DNA from: Reyranella sp. CPCC 100927 | GTDB lineage: Bacteria > Pseudomonadota > Alphaproteobacteria > Reyranellales > Reyranellaceae | Reading direction: 5' to 3' | DNA: 64,000 nt | NCBI RefSeq assembly: GCF_007859315.1 | Contig: NZ_VOHA01000016.1 | Location: forward strand, 102,778 to 166,777 | Shown: piece after piece, positions 26,289 through 35,933 of the stretch | Layout: each line of letters begins with the position of its first letter | How positions within the stretch are numbered: the stretch's first letter is position 1 | Notes under the pieces: generated by a model | Told to the model about the DNA's origin: nothing | What the model saw: the letters and a program-made list of their open reading frames with translations, nothing else | The model's database searches: none | Translations under genes and position numbers: made by a program

Positions 26289-27227
26289 TCAGCCGATGAC
26301 AAGATTTCGGATCTGCCGTTCGAGGTCGGCAAGTTGCCGGAGCACGGTCGCAGCAGCCGGATGGTCGCGTTGCGTCAGATGGGTCTGACATCGGCCGAAC
26401 AGGCCAGCCTGCTGTCGTTTGACCTGCGCCAGGGAGGGGTTCGCCGTCTCAAAGAAACTTGCGAAGTCGAGCGCACGCTTGACGCCCAGCGGCACGGCGA
26501 AGTTCAGAAGATGCCCGGTCTGAGCCGGGGTGAGTTCATCCGGCTGCGTGCGGTCGGCGAGCCAGGCGATGGCGTGCTCGTCGATGAGATGATGGCCCGC
26601 CGCGGCGTCGGCCGACGCTTCGGCATAGAGCGCCTTGAAGTGGTGGCTGGCCGCGCTTGTGATCGCCGCCGACGACGGCGTGGCGATCCGCCGCGGGTGG
26701 GACCAGGCGCGGAAGTGGCCCCGCTTGTAGGCGATCGCATCGGCCCGCCAAGCGTCAGCCAACGCCGCCTTGCTGAGGAACACTTCGGCGAAGCCTGCCG
26801 GGTCATACAGCAGAACGCTGTCGCCCTCGACCTTGTTGACGAGCACGTAGTGATCGACGCCCGGCCATGTCGGCCGGCCCGGGTTGTAGGCCAGGAAACG
26901 CATGTCCAGTGGGCCGACAACAACCGGCGAGGTGCGCAGGGCGTCTGCCAGCCAATCGAACGGCGCGGGATCAGGTGCTTCGGAGACGCGCTCGGTGAAC
27001 GCGAAGCCAAGCGTGGCCAGTGCTTGCGTGATGCCCCTGTCCGGCGCCCCGGCGCGGCCACTGAAGAACGGCAGGCCGTCCTCGGCGATGAAGGCGCCCA
27101 AACCAACGCCGGACAACACCTCGATCTGTCGTGGCGATATGTGTTCGCCGTGGGCACCCAGCAGCATCGCTGTCGCGTTGGCGTAGCAATACCAGTAGCC
27201 GTCGTAAAAGGTGATGGTTGCCGTCAT
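26289..27227 (-). CDS. Papain-like / BtrH N-terminal-type protein
   Basis: The 312-residue protein starts at ATG 27227 after an AGGATACGGC site. Its N-terminal part reads like a C39/BtrH_N papain-like fold: Cys14 in YWYCYANATAML, His126 in GVDHYVLVNKVEG and Asp142 in LLYDPAG. BtrH transfers acyl groups from a carrier protein in butirosin synthesis; others of this fold are peptidases. The C-terminal 130 residues are helical and unassigned. It is 19 bases downstream of an AraC-type regulator gene, probably in one transcript. Substrate unknown. Confidence 0.65.
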   Translation of the reverse strand: MTATITFYDGYWYCYANATAMLLGAHGEHISPRQIEVLSGVGLGAFIAEDGLPFFSGRAGAPDRGITQALATLGFAFTERVSEAPDPAPFDWLADALRTSPVVVGPLDMRFLAYNPGRPTWPGVDHYVLVNKVEGDSVLLYDPAGFAEVFLSKAALADAWRADAIAYKRGHFRAWSHPRRIATPSSAAITSAASHHFKALYAEASADAAAGHHLIDEHAIAWLADRTQPDELTPAQTGHLLNFAVPLGVKRALDFASFFETANPSLAQVKRQQAGLFGRCQTHLTQRDHPAAATVLRQLADLERQIRNLVIG

Positions 27228-27246
27228 CGCCGTATCCTCGGCAGGC

Positions 27247-28104
27247 TCAGCGTTCCACCAGCGGCAGACAGAGGTCGGTGCGCCACTGCGCTGGCGGCAG
27301 CAGACGCGGATCATTGAGATACACATCGAAGGCCGGCCGATCGGCGATCTCTTCGCCGCTCTTGGGCAACCATTCGGCGTACAGCCAGCGATAGGCCGTA
27401 CCGAGCTCGGCGTATGGCCCCTGGTGGTGCAGGACCGCATGCCGTCCGCCGACGAGGCCGGTCGCGCGGACGTCGCCCTCGCCCTTGGTGTCGTCCGGAA
27501 CCTCCAGGCACACGTCCGTCAGCAGGCTGTCGACCGGCACGTCGAAGCAGTCGTTCAGATAGATCGCAACGCTGCTGACGGTTGCCAGCCGCCGGGCCGC
27601 GGCCCAGGCACTGAGGCGTGCGAAGGCACTGTCGAGGCCATCGTAGGAACCGACGTGGCGCGAGGCCAACAGTCGCCGCGGCGGCAGCATCTCGATGCTC
27701 ACGGGGTAGGTCATGTTCCGCTCCCCTGTATCAAAGCCCGTTGTGCCGCGATCCCGCTGTTGCCGACGCTGGCGATAGACACCGGGCGGCACGCCATGCG
27801 CGACGGCAAACGCACGGACAAAGGCCGCCGTACTGCCGTAGCCGGCCGCGCGCGCGATGGCGGCAATCGACTGCTGGGTGCTGATCAACTGAGTCGCGGC
27901 GCGCTGAAGACGGCAGCGCCGCACTGTGTCGGCGACGGTTTCACCCGTTAGTGCAGAGTAGATGCGATGGAAGTGCGAGGGGGAGAAGCAGGCGACCGCC
28001 GCCAGCCGCTCGAGCTCCAACGAGTCGTCGAGATGACACGCGATATAGGTGGCAACCCGCGCGACGCGATCGGCATAGCTGTGGCGAGTCGTCGGCTTGT
28101 TCAT
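27247..28104 (-). CDS. AraC-family regulator with GyrI-like effector domain
   Basis: An N-terminal double helix-turn-helix of the AraC type (RVATYIACHLDDSLELERLA, then GYGSTAAFVRAFAVAHGVPPG) covers residues 1-115. A GyrI-like/SOUL-type ligand domain follows (IEMLPPRRLLASRHVGSYDG to WRTDLCLPL), as in Rob and BmrR-type multidrug sensors. Start at ATG 28104. It precedes the papain-like gene by 19 bases and may regulate it. Confidence 0.88.
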   Translation of the reverse strand: MNKPTTRHSYADRVARVATYIACHLDDSLELERLAAVACFSPSHFHRIYSALTGETVADTVRRCRLQRAATQLISTQQSIAAIARAAGYGSTAAFVRAFAVAHGVPPGVYRQRRQQRDRGTTGFDTGERNMTYPVSIEMLPPRRLLASRHVGSYDGLDSAFARLSAWAAARRLATVSSVAIYLNDCFDVPVDSLLTDVCLEVPDDTKGEGDVRATGLVGGRHAVLHHQGPYAELGTAYRWLYAEWLPKSGEEIADRPAFDVYLNDPRLLPPAQWRTDLCLPLVER

Positions 28105-28173
28105 CGTCGATGATGCTAACCGCACCCGATTGATCCGGGTTGCTGACTTGGACTGGCGCCAGAGCGTATCGCC

Positions 28174-28218
28174 AAAAAGAAAAGGCCGCCGTTCCGGGGG
28201 GAGGATGGAACGGCGGCC
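28174..28218 (-). terminator. Intrinsic terminator, minus strand
   Basis: A perfect 12-bp stem GGCCGCCGTTCC (arms 28218-28207 and 28195-28184) is followed on the minus strand by TTTTCTTTTT (28183-28174). It ends transcription coming from the glutamate dehydrogenase side or of a small RNA. Confidence 0.8.
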
Positions 28219-28327
28219 AGAGCCTCTTGCGAGGCTGAACGTGGCTTGGGGGAACCACGTTCGGGGGAGATACCCCCCTTAAGTAGGCGCGACGTGTGTC
28301 TCGCGCTAGGCCCAAATGGGGCAAAAC
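28174..28327 (-). ncRNA. Candidate structured small RNA with C-rich loops
   Basis: On the minus strand four stem-loops follow each other: GGGGG/CCCCC (28278-28263), AACGTGG/CCACGTT (28261-28238), AGCCTC/GAGGCT (28236-28221) and a 12-bp terminator stem. Loops of the second and last contain TTCCCCCAA and ATCCTCCCCCC, complementary to Shine-Dalgarno sequences. A TAAAAT box at 28339-28334 suggests a 5' end near 28327. Anti-SD loop RNAs are known in alphaproteobacteria (for example the CcsR/cuckoo type). This may instead be the 3' end of the gdh transcript. Confidence 0.4.
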
Positions 28328-28531
28328 TGTGGTATTTTAGTCACACTATGGTCGGTGCGTAAAGTACAGTTAATTCAAGTTCTTAGTTGTTTTCTGAAGG
28401 CACTCCAGGGGTTTGTGCAGTCCAATGTGCTGTTTCTGCCGGAATCGGACGCATAGCTGCAGGGTCCAGCACATACCGGACATGCAGCCGATGGGAAGTC
28501 CATCCTGTGGTTGTACGTTCCCGAACGATCC

Positions 28532-31500
28532 CTAGGCCGTTGCCAATCCACGCAATTCATTGGCGGCGACGGTCAGCATCGCCAAATCGACAGTGGGCTG
28601 CGATTTGAGATCGACCACCACCCGGTCGACGCGATCCAGCGATTCCTGACGGGGCGCGATCCAGGCCTCGATCAGGGCCACGACATCGATGGCGCTGGCG
28701 CCGTCCGGGGCGCCGCCCAGCGCCGAGGCCGCCAGACTGCGCTGGACCGTCGCGAAATCGTCGATCACGGCGTTACCGGCCATCATCTGCCAGTGCGTTT
28801 CGCGCGGCAGGCGGTCGGCCGCGGCCCGCAGCCAGTCGAAGCCCAGCCGGGCCCCGAGGTCGAAATAGAGGCGCGCCGCGTCGACCACGGGAACCCGCGA
28901 TATCGCCGCCAATGCCGCGATGTCGCCGGCGGCCGCCAGCGTATCCAGCGCCGCCACACGGCGCGCCAGCGCCTCCGGCACGCCGGCCTGGATGAACGTA
29001 CTGGCCCGTTCGGCGATGGCGGCCCGCTCGCCCTGGGGCAGCAGGCCATCGAGTTCGGCGGCCATGGTGGCGACGGCCGGGCGCAGCGCATCGACGGCCC
29101 GCGTCATGTCGACCGGCCGCGGCAGGCCGCGCAGCGCCCACAGGGTGCCGCGCTCGATCAGCCGCTGGGTGGCGATCAGCATCGCGGTCTGGGCCGGCGC
29201 GACAAGCTGGGCGTCCAGGGACTCGATCTCCGACCACAGATCGCGCAGCAGGAAGCTGTCGCGCACGATGGCGAAGCAACGCGCGATATCGGCGGTCGAT
29301 GCGCCCGTGCGGTCGCGAATATCATGCACGAAAGTACTGCCCACGCGGTTGACCATCGAATTGGTCACCTGCAGGGCGGCGATCTCGCGCCGCAGCCGGT
29401 GGCGGCGGATCGACTCGCTGAAGCCCTCGCGCATGGCGAGCGGGAAATAGCGCAGCAACTCGGCTTCCAGCAGCGGATCGTCGGGCAGGTCCGACGCCAG
29501 GATCTCGTCGTGGACGACGATCTTGCCGTAGGCCAGCAGGACGCAGAGCTCGGGACGCGTCAGCGGCTGACCCGCCGACGCCCGGCGCTTCATCGCGTCG
29601 TTGTCGGGCAGGAACTCCACGGCACGGTCCAGCCGGCCGACGCGCTCGAGCGCCCGCATCATCCGCGCATGTTTCTCGTGCAGCGCCATGGCCTGCGCCG
29701 CCGCGACAGTGATCGCCTGCGTCTGCTGATAGTTGTGACGCAGCACCAGGTCGCCGACCTCGTCGGTCATCGACGCCAGCAGACGATCCCGCGCCTCCAT
29801 GCCGAGCGCCTGACGGCGCACCGCGTCGCCCAGCGCGATCTTGATGTTGACCTCGTGATCGGACGTGTCGACGCCGGCCGAGTTGTCCATAGCATCGGTG
29901 TTGATCTTGACGCCGGCCTGCGCCGCCTCGATGCGGCCGCGCTGGGTGACGCCGAGATTGGCGCCCTCACCCACGACGCGGGCCCGCACGTCGCGGCCAT
30001 CGATGCGCAGCGTGTCGTTGGCCTTGTCGCCAGCATCGGCGTGCGTCTCGTTCGAGGCTTTCACGTAGTTGCCGATGCCGCCGAAGAACAGCAGGTCGAC
30101 GGGCGCCTTGAGGATGGCGCGCATCAGGTCGTTGGGCGCGACCTGCTCGGACTCGATGTCGAGCGCGGCGCGGGCCTCTGGCGTCACCGTTACCGACTTC
30201 GCGGTGCGCTCGACGATGAAACCACCCGGCGACAGCTTCTTGCGGTCGTAGTCGGCCCACGACGAGCGCGGCAGATCGAACAGGCGCTGGCGCTCGGCGA
30301 AGCTGATCGCCGGATCGGGGTCGGGATCAATGAAGATGTGGCGATGGTCGAAGGCCGCCAGCAGGCGGGTCTTGTCCGAACGCAGCGCCCCATTGCCGAA
30401 CACGTCGCCCGACATGTCGCCGACGCCCACGGCGGAGAACGGGGTGGTCTGCGTATCCAATCCCAGTTCGCGGAAGTGGCGCTTCACGCTTTCCCAGGCG
30501 CCGCGCGCCGTGATGCCCATCTTCTTATGGTCGTAGCCGACCGAACCGCCCGAGGCGAACGCATCGGCCAGCCAGAAGCTGTACTCAGCCGACACGCCAT
30601 TGGCGATATCGGAGAAGGTCGCGGTGCCCTTGTCGGCGGCGACCACCAGGTAGGGGTCGTCGCCATCATGACGCAGCACATGCACCGGCGGCACGATCTT
30701 GCCGTCGGCGTCGAGATTATCGGTGATGTCGAGCATGCCGCGGATCAAGGTCTTGTAGCACTCGATGCCTTCGGCCTGGACCTGATCACGCGTGCCACCG
30801 GCCGGCGGCCGCTTGACGTAGAAGCCGCCCTTGGAACCGACCGGCACGATGACGGCGTTCTTCACCATCTGCGCCTTCATCAGGCCCAGGATCTCGGTGC
30901 GGAAGTCTTCGCGCCGGTCGGACCAGCGAATGCCGCCGCGTGCGGCCGGACCACCGCGCAAGTGCACGCCCTCGACCCGCGGGCTGTAGACAAAGATCTC
31001 CACCATCGGCCGCGGCGCCGGCAGCTCGTCAAGATGACGGCTGTCGAGCTTGAACGAAACGTAGGGCTTGGGACGGCCATCGGCGCCGATCTGCCAGAAG
31101 TTGGTGCGATGCGTGCACTCGATGGCGTTGAGGAAACGCCGCAGGATGCGATCCTCGTCAAGGCTCGCAACCTGCTCCAACGCCGCGCTGATGGCCGTGT
31201 GCGCCTTCTCGATACGCTCCTGGCGCTCGGCGGAATCGGGGGCGCCCAGGGCCGGGTCGAGCCGGGCCCGGAACAGAGCAGCCAGATCGGCGGCAATGCC
31301 GATGTGGGAAGCCAGGGCGCGCTCGACATAGTCCTGGCTGAACGGGAAGCCGGCCTGGCGCAGGAACTTGGCGTAGGCGCGCAGCACGATCACATCGCGT
31401 GCCTCGATCTCGGCACCCAGCACCAGGCGGTTGAAGCCGTCGCTCTCCATGTCGCCGGTCCACACCGCGCCCAGCGTCTCGGCGAAGCCGGCGCGCTCGG

Positions 31501-33376
31501 CCGCGACATCCACGACGCGGCCATCGGCGGTCTCGAGAACGAAATCATGCAGCCACACCGGGCCGTCGGGCAGCGACAACCGGTAGGGCGTCTCGGTGAG
31601 CACGCGCAGGCCCATGGCCTCCAGCGGCGGCAGGATGTCCGACAGCGGAATCGGCTGGGCCGCCCGCATCAGCTTCACCGCCATCTGGTGCGGCGCCTGC
31701 TCGGCGCGGCGGTAGAGGTCGATGCCCAGCGGCACGCCGCCCTGGATCGACAGCGCCTGGGCGAGATCGCCCGCTGCGGCAATCCCGTCGAACGTTTCGC
31801 GGTAGGCGACAGGGAAGGCGGTCGCCATGCGCCGCGCCAGTCCCAGCCCGTCGGCTTCGCCATGACGGTCGACCAGCGCCGCCTTGAGCTTGTCGCTCCA
31901 GGTTCGCGCCGCTTCGGCCAGTTCGCGCTCGACGACATCGGCATCCGGCAGCGCGGCCATCGGGTCGGCCGGCCGCAGGGTGAACAGCACCCGCGCCAGC
32001 ATCGATTCATCGCCGACATTGACGGAGAAACTCTCGACCGTACCGCGATAGGCGCGCTCGAGAATGGCGGCGAACCGCTTGCGCAGGTCACTGTCGTAGC
32101 TGTCGCGCGGCGCATAGACCAGGCAGGTCACGAACCTGCCGGCAGCATCGGGTCGCGCGAACAGCGCCACGCGCTGCCGCTCCTGCAGCTGCAGGACGCC
32201 GGTGGCCATGGCGAACAGCGTGTCTTCGTCGGCCTGGAACAGCTCGTCGCGCGGATGCGTTTCGATGATGTTGATCAGCGCCTTGCCGTCGTGGCTGGCG
32301 GGATCGTAGCCGGCGCGGTCGATCACGGCCTCGACCTTGCGCCGCAGCAGCGGGATTTCGCGCGGCGAGGCGTGATAGGCCGACGAAGTGAACAGGCCGG
32401 CAAAGCGGCGCTCGCCGGTGACCTTGCCCTTGGCGTCGTAGGTTTTGACCGCGATCACGTCCATCGTGCCGCCGCGATGGACGCGTGACGGCCGGTCGCT
32501 CTTCAGCACCAGGATCGGCGCTGTCGAAGCCGCGAAGCTGGCGAGCGCGGCGCGTCCCTGTGGATGCGGATCGAACAGCCGCTCCTCATCGCCACGCAGG
32601 ATGCCAAGACCCGAACCGGGGATGACCTCGTAGCTGACAGGTCCTTTCTTGCCGCCGCCGTATTTGAACCGGCGGAAACCCAGGAAGCTGTAGTGATTAT
32701 CCTCGACCCAGCGCAGGAAGGTGGCGGCCTCCTCCAGCGAAGCGCGCAGCGCCGGCATGCGGCCTGACGCCATCGCGAGTTCGCCCACGGCATCGAGTGC
32801 CGCTTGCCGCATGGCGAACCAGTCGTTGACCGCGACTTTCACCTCGTCCAGTGCGCGCGTCAGCGCCGCGGCCAGATCGGCGCGATCCGCCTCGGCGGCA
32901 ATGCGATCGATCTCGATGCGCATGATGGACTCGCGCGGCGCGCCGCGCGCGGGTCCGCCGAAGGCCGTGATCTTGCCCTTGGCATCGCGAGCGACCGGCA
33001 TCACGGGATGCGCCATCAGATGCACCGCCAGATCACGGCGCGTGAATTCCATGCGCACCGAGTCGACCAGGAACGGCATGTCCTCGTTGACGATCTCGAC
33101 CACGGTGTAGCGGCTGCGATAGCCGTGCGTTTCCGGGGTCGGATCGTACACCCGCAACTTGGCGCCCCCTTCCGGGCGTCGCTGCATGAACGCAAACAGT
33201 ACGCGGGCCTGCACCGCGCGATCGCTCGCCGGCGCGGCGGCAATATCGTCGGGTGCCAATGCTTCATAGAGACGATGGGCAAATCGCGCCGCTTCATCGC
33301 CGTCGGCGCGGGCTGCCTCGATCACCGCCGCCAGTGTCTTGTTGAGGGTCTCGTCGCCGGCCGTGCGTGCGTCCAT
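28532..33376 (-). CDS. gdhB: NAD-specific glutamate dehydrogenase, large (GDH-180 type)
   Basis: A 1614-residue protein, the size of the large bacterial NAD-GDH class that converts glutamate and NAD to 2-oxoglutarate, ammonia and NADH. Visible parts are a long N-terminal regulatory region with ACT-like segments (YTVVEIVNEDMPFLVDSVRMEF), a catalytic core with RGGIRWSDR near residue 800 and VGSKGGFYVKRPP near 850, and a dinucleotide-binding region, then a long helical C-terminal domain. The start ATG 33376 follows AGGGAGGGAACG. It is monocistronic. Used mainly for glutamate catabolism. Confidence 0.95.
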   Translation of the reverse strand: MDARTAGDETLNKTLAAVIEAARADGDEAARFAHRLYEALAPDDIAAAPASDRAVQARVLFAFMQRRPEGGAKLRVYDPTPETHGYRSRYTVVEIVNEDMPFLVDSVRMEFTRRDLAVHLMAHPVMPVARDAKGKITAFGGPARGAPRESIMRIEIDRIAAEADRADLAAALTRALDEVKVAVNDWFAMRQAALDAVGELAMASGRMPALRASLEEAATFLRWVEDNHYSFLGFRRFKYGGGKKGPVSYEVIPGSGLGILRGDEERLFDPHPQGRAALASFAASTAPILVLKSDRPSRVHRGGTMDVIAVKTYDAKGKVTGERRFAGLFTSSAYHASPREIPLLRRKVEAVIDRAGYDPASHDGKALINIIETHPRDELFQADEDTLFAMATGVLQLQERQRVALFARPDAAGRFVTCLVYAPRDSYDSDLRKRFAAILERAYRGTVESFSVNVGDESMLARVLFTLRPADPMAALPDADVVERELAEAARTWSDKLKAALVDRHGEADGLGLARRMATAFPVAYRETFDGIAAAGDLAQALSIQGGVPLGIDLYRRAEQAPHQMAVKLMRAAQPIPLSDILPPLEAMGLRVLTETPYRLSLPDGPVWLHDFVLETADGRVVDVAAERAGFAETLGAVWTGDMESDGFNRLVLGAEIEARDVIVLRAYAKFLRQAGFPFSQDYVERALASHIGIAADLAALFRARLDPALGAPDSAERQERIEKAHTAISAALEQVASLDEDRILRRFLNAIECTHRTNFWQIGADGRPKPYVSFKLDSRHLDELPAPRPMVEIFVYSPRVEGVHLRGGPAARGGIRWSDRREDFRTEILGLMKAQMVKNAVIVPVGSKGGFYVKRPPAGGTRDQVQAEGIECYKTLIRGMLDITDNLDADGKIVPPVHVLRHDGDDPYLVVAADKGTATFSDIANGVSAEYSFWLADAFASGGSVGYDHKKMGITARGAWESVKRHFRELGLDTQTTPFSAVGVGDMSGDVFGNGALRSDKTRLLAAFDHRHIFIDPDPDPAISFAERQRLFDLPRSSWADYDRKKLSPGGFIVERTAKSVTVTPEARAALDIESEQVAPNDLMRAILKAPVDLLFFGGIGNYVKASNETHADAGDKANDTLRIDGRDVRARVVGEGANLGVTQRGRIEAAQAGVKINTDAMDNSAGVDTSDHEVNIKIALGDAVRRQALGMEARDRLLASMTDEVGDLVLRHNYQQTQAITVAAAQAMALHEKHARMMRALERVGRLDRAVEFLPDNDAMKRRASAGQPLTRPELCVLLAYGKIVVHDEILASDLPDDPLLEAELLRYFPLAMREGFSESIRRHRLRREIAALQVTNSMVNRVGSTFVHDIRDRTGASTADIARCFAIVRDSFLLRDLWSEIESLDAQLVAPAQTAMLIATQRLIERGTLWALRGLPRPVDMTRAVDALRPAVATMAAELDGLLPQGERAAIAERASTFIQAGVPEALARRVAALDTLAAAGDIAALAAISRVPVVDAARLYFDLGARLGFDWLRAAADRLPRETHWQMMAGNAVIDDFATVQRSLAASALGGAPDGASAIDVVALIEAWIAPRQESLDRVDRVVVDLKSQPTVDLAMLTVAANELRGLATA

Positions 33377-33647
33377 CGTTCCCTCCCTCTGGTGGCGCCG
33401 ACGCCATCCATGCCGCGTCGTCGCGGGGGGATGCTAGCGCAATCGCGCGACGCCAACCATTTCATAAAAATGTAAGCGATCACATACTCGCCCGTCACAA
33501 ATGCCCCCTTGGACCACAAGCGATGGGTTCCGAGACCTGTCTAGGCACCCGCCGACGGTCATCGGCGGTTGGCTTTGATCCACAGCGCGCGGATGCCGGT
33601 CGTTACTAGGGTTTTGCTACGTGGCCATGGGCCGAGGCGCGGATTGC

Positions 33648-33662
33648 TTGACAATTTTGTCA
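33648..33662 (+). promoter_or_regulatory. Consensus -35 hexamer inside a dyad
   Basis: TTGACA at 33648 is a perfect -35 element, but the matching -10 region (around 33671) is poor. TGACAA-TT-TTGTCA around it is symmetric and could be an operator for the nrd promoter. Confidence 0.35.
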
Positions 33663-33846
33663 GAGTGCCAAGGAATCCGCCGTGAAGCGCGGTTTGTTCT
33701 TCTTTTTGATGCAGCGCACAACAAAATCCGAGTGAGTAACATGGTCAATATTGACTTCCGCTTTTCTTCGTCTTTTCAATCCCTTGCGCGGTCATTCTTG
33801 TGATTCGCTCTTAAGGGAAAAGTTTGAGGGTGACAGCCGATGGCGG

Positions 33847-33870
33847 CGACATATGATCGACATATAGTGG
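33847..33870 (+). promoter_or_regulatory. Tandem CGACATAT sites, candidate nrd regulator boxes
   Basis: CGACATAT occurs at 33847-33854 and again at 33858-33865, exactly 11 bases apart (one helical turn), the second continuing as AGTGG. This lies about 90 bases before nrdA. The ACATATAGTG core has partial likeness to NrdR boxes. Confidence 0.4.
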
Positions 33871-33957
33871 TCAGGCTAACCACCAGGCCGATATCTGGTA
33901 GCAGTCCACAAACCATCCTGTTCACAGGGGTGGACAAGACGCTGACGGGGGCGCCAA

Positions 33958-35823
33958 GTGTTTGATGTAGTTCAGCTTCAGAGTGGCGGCCGCGTTGTGA
34001 CCGAACGTGGTCGGGACGACAAACTCACCGCGTTCGGCAAGGCGACCTTGTCGGACCGTTACCTGCTGCCCGGGGAAAGCTACCAGGACCTGTTTGCGCG
34101 CGTGGCGTCGGCCTATGCCGACGATGATGCGCATGCGCAACGGCTCTATGAGTACATCTCCAACATGTGGTTCATGCCCGCCACGCCGGTGCTCAGCAAC
34201 GGCGGCACCAGCCGCGGCCTGCCGATCTCCTGCTTCCTGAACGAGGCCAGCGACTCGCTCGAGGGCATCCTCGGGCTGTGGAACGAGAACGTCTGGCTGG
34301 CGGCGCGCGGCGGCGGCATCGGCTCCTACTGGGGCAATCTGCGTTCGATCGGCGAAAAAGTCGGGATGAACGGCAAGACCTCCGGTGTCGTGCCCTTCAT
34401 CCGGGTGATGGACTCGCTGACCTTAGCGATTTCGCAGGGCTCGCTGCGCCGCGGCTCGGCCGCCGTCTACATTCCGGTCAGCCACCCGGAAATCGAGGAG
34501 TTCATCGAGATCCGCCGCCCGACCGGCGGCGATCCCAACCGCAAGGCGCTGAACCTGCATCACGGCATCCTGGTGCCGGACGCCTTCATGCGCGCCGTCG
34601 AGAACGACGAGGAATGGGCGCTGACGTCACCCAAGGACGGCGCCGTGCTGCGCAAGATCTCGGCGCGTCATCTGTGGATCCGCATCCTGACGGCGCGGGT
34701 CGAGACCGGCGAGCCCTATCTGGTCTTCATCGACCACGTGAACCGCGCCCTGCCGCAGCACCAGAAGCTGGCCGGGCTGACGGTCAAGACCTCGAACCTG
34801 TGCAGCGAGATCACGCTGCCCACCGGCATCGACAAGTACGGCCGCGAGCGCACGGCCGTTTGCTGCCTCTCGTCGCTGAACCTCGAAACTTATTTCGAGT
34901 GGCACGAGCATCCGACCTTCATCGAGGACGTGATGCGCTTCCTCGACAACGTGCTGCAGGCCTTCATCGAGAAGTCGGGCGCCGACTTCGAACGCGCCGC
35001 CTATGCCGCCATGCGCGAGCGCAGCGTCGGTCTGGGCGTGATGGGCTTCCACTCCTTCCTGCAGGCCAACAACATCCCGCTCGAGTCGGTGATGGCCAAG
35101 GTGTGGAACAAGAAGATGTTCAAGCACATCAAGCAGGGGGTCGACGGCGCCTCGGTGAAGCTGGCCGGCGAGCGCGGCGCCTGCCCGGACGCCGCCGACT
35201 TCGGCATCCAGGAGCGCTTCTCCAACAAGCTCGCGATCGCACCCACCGCTTCGATCTCGATCATCGCCGGCGGCGCCTCGCCCGGCATCGAGCCGATCGC
35301 GGCCAACGTCTTCACCCACAAGACGCTCAGCGGCTCCTTCAGCGTGCGCAACCCCTACCTGCAACTGCTGCTGGCGCAGAAGGGCAAGGACGATGAGGAC
35401 ACCTGGACGTCGATCGCCCTGAACCAGGGCTCGGTGCAGCACCTCGACTTCCTCGACGATCATGAGAAGGCCGTGTTCAAGACCGCCTTCGAACTCGACC
35501 AGCGCTGGCTGATCGAGCATGCCGCCGACCGCACGCCATTCATCTGCCAGTCGCAGTCGCTCAACGTCTTCCTGCCGGCCGACGTGCACAAGCGCGACCT
35601 GCATCAGATCCATCTGATGGCCTGGAAGCGCGGCGTGAAGAGCCTCTACTACTGCCGTTCGCTCAGCATCCAGCGCGCCGAAGCGGTTTCCGGCGACGCT
35701 GCCGTGTCCGCCGTGGCGATGCCCACGACCTACAAGAACGGTTCCGGCGCCCCCGCCGAGTTGCCGCTGGCCGCCGCGGCCGAGCAAAACAACAACTACG
35801 AAGAGTGTCTGGCGTGCCAGTAG
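33958..35823 (+). CDS. nrdA: Ribonucleoside-diphosphate reductase alpha subunit (class I)
   Basis: Catalytic subunit reducing ribonucleotides to deoxyribonucleotides. Active-site residues are visible: Cys92 (PISCFLNE), Asn280/Cys282/Glu284 (SNLCSEI), the second redox Cys in VCCLSSLNL (302-303), the radical-transfer tyrosines in SLYYCRS, and the C-terminal swinging pair ECLACQ. At 621 residues it lacks the N-terminal ATP-cone of E. coli NrdA (761), so overall activity control by dATP is not expected from this subunit. Start is GTG 33958. Confidence 0.93.
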   Translation: MFDVVQLQSGGRVVTERGRDDKLTAFGKATLSDRYLLPGESYQDLFARVASAYADDDAHAQRLYEYISNMWFMPATPVLSNGGTSRGLPISCFLNEASDSLEGILGLWNENVWLAARGGGIGSYWGNLRSIGEKVGMNGKTSGVVPFIRVMDSLTLAISQGSLRRGSAAVYIPVSHPEIEEFIEIRRPTGGDPNRKALNLHHGILVPDAFMRAVENDEEWALTSPKDGAVLRKISARHLWIRILTARVETGEPYLVFIDHVNRALPQHQKLAGLTVKTSNLCSEITLPTGIDKYGRERTAVCCLSSLNLETYFEWHEHPTFIEDVMRFLDNVLQAFIEKSGADFERAAYAAMRERSVGLGVMGFHSFLQANNIPLESVMAKVWNKKMFKHIKQGVDGASVKLAGERGACPDAADFGIQERFSNKLAIAPTASISIIAGGASPGIEPIAANVFTHKTLSGSFSVRNPYLQLLLAQKGKDDEDTWTSIALNQGSVQHLDFLDDHEKAVFKTAFELDQRWLIEHAADRTPFICQSQSLNVFLPADVHKRDLHQIHLMAWKRGVKSLYYCRSLSIQRAEAVSGDAAVSAVAMPTTYKNGSGAPAELPLAAAAEQNNNYEECLACQ

Positions 35824-35933
35824 AGCGTTGAGTGTCCGTTGTCGTTGTGAGGGATCCGTTCCGGAGCGTCGTTTCACGCCTTCTGTGATCGAGTCCCTCC
35901 CGCGCGCCGTGAACAACAAGTGGGGAGGGAAGC

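Larger units (their letters stand above)
28105..28531. other. Gene-free stretch with stable hairpins
   Basis: No protein gene is supported in these 427 bases. Four consecutive stem-loops occupy 28184-28278; read on the minus strand the last is followed by a U-rich tract. The remaining part (28330-28400) is AT-richer and could hold a minus-strand promoter. The end of the glutamate dehydrogenase gene borders it. Confidence 0.6.
33377..33957. other. Long divergent promoter region between gdh and the nrd operon
   Basis: No gene is supported in these 581 bases. The right part is AT-richer than the surroundings. A consensus TTGACA lies at 33648-33653, within a TGACAA/TTGTCA dyad (33649-33662), and tandem CGACATAT repeats are at 33847-33865. 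Short DnaA-box-like words (TCCACA, GGTGGACAA) occur at about 33904-33937. Confidence 0.5.

Noticed and set aside
28511..32488. Very long plus-strand open frame (1325 codons) opposite the glutamate dehydrogenase
   Set aside because: It is antisense to a fully conserved enzyme, rich in Arg/Gln/His/Gly as expected for a shadow frame in GC-rich DNA, and has no recognisable domain.
33621..33803. 60-codon open frame in the gdh-nrd gap
   Set aside because: No ribosome site and no similarity; the AT-rich region is better explained as promoter DNA.
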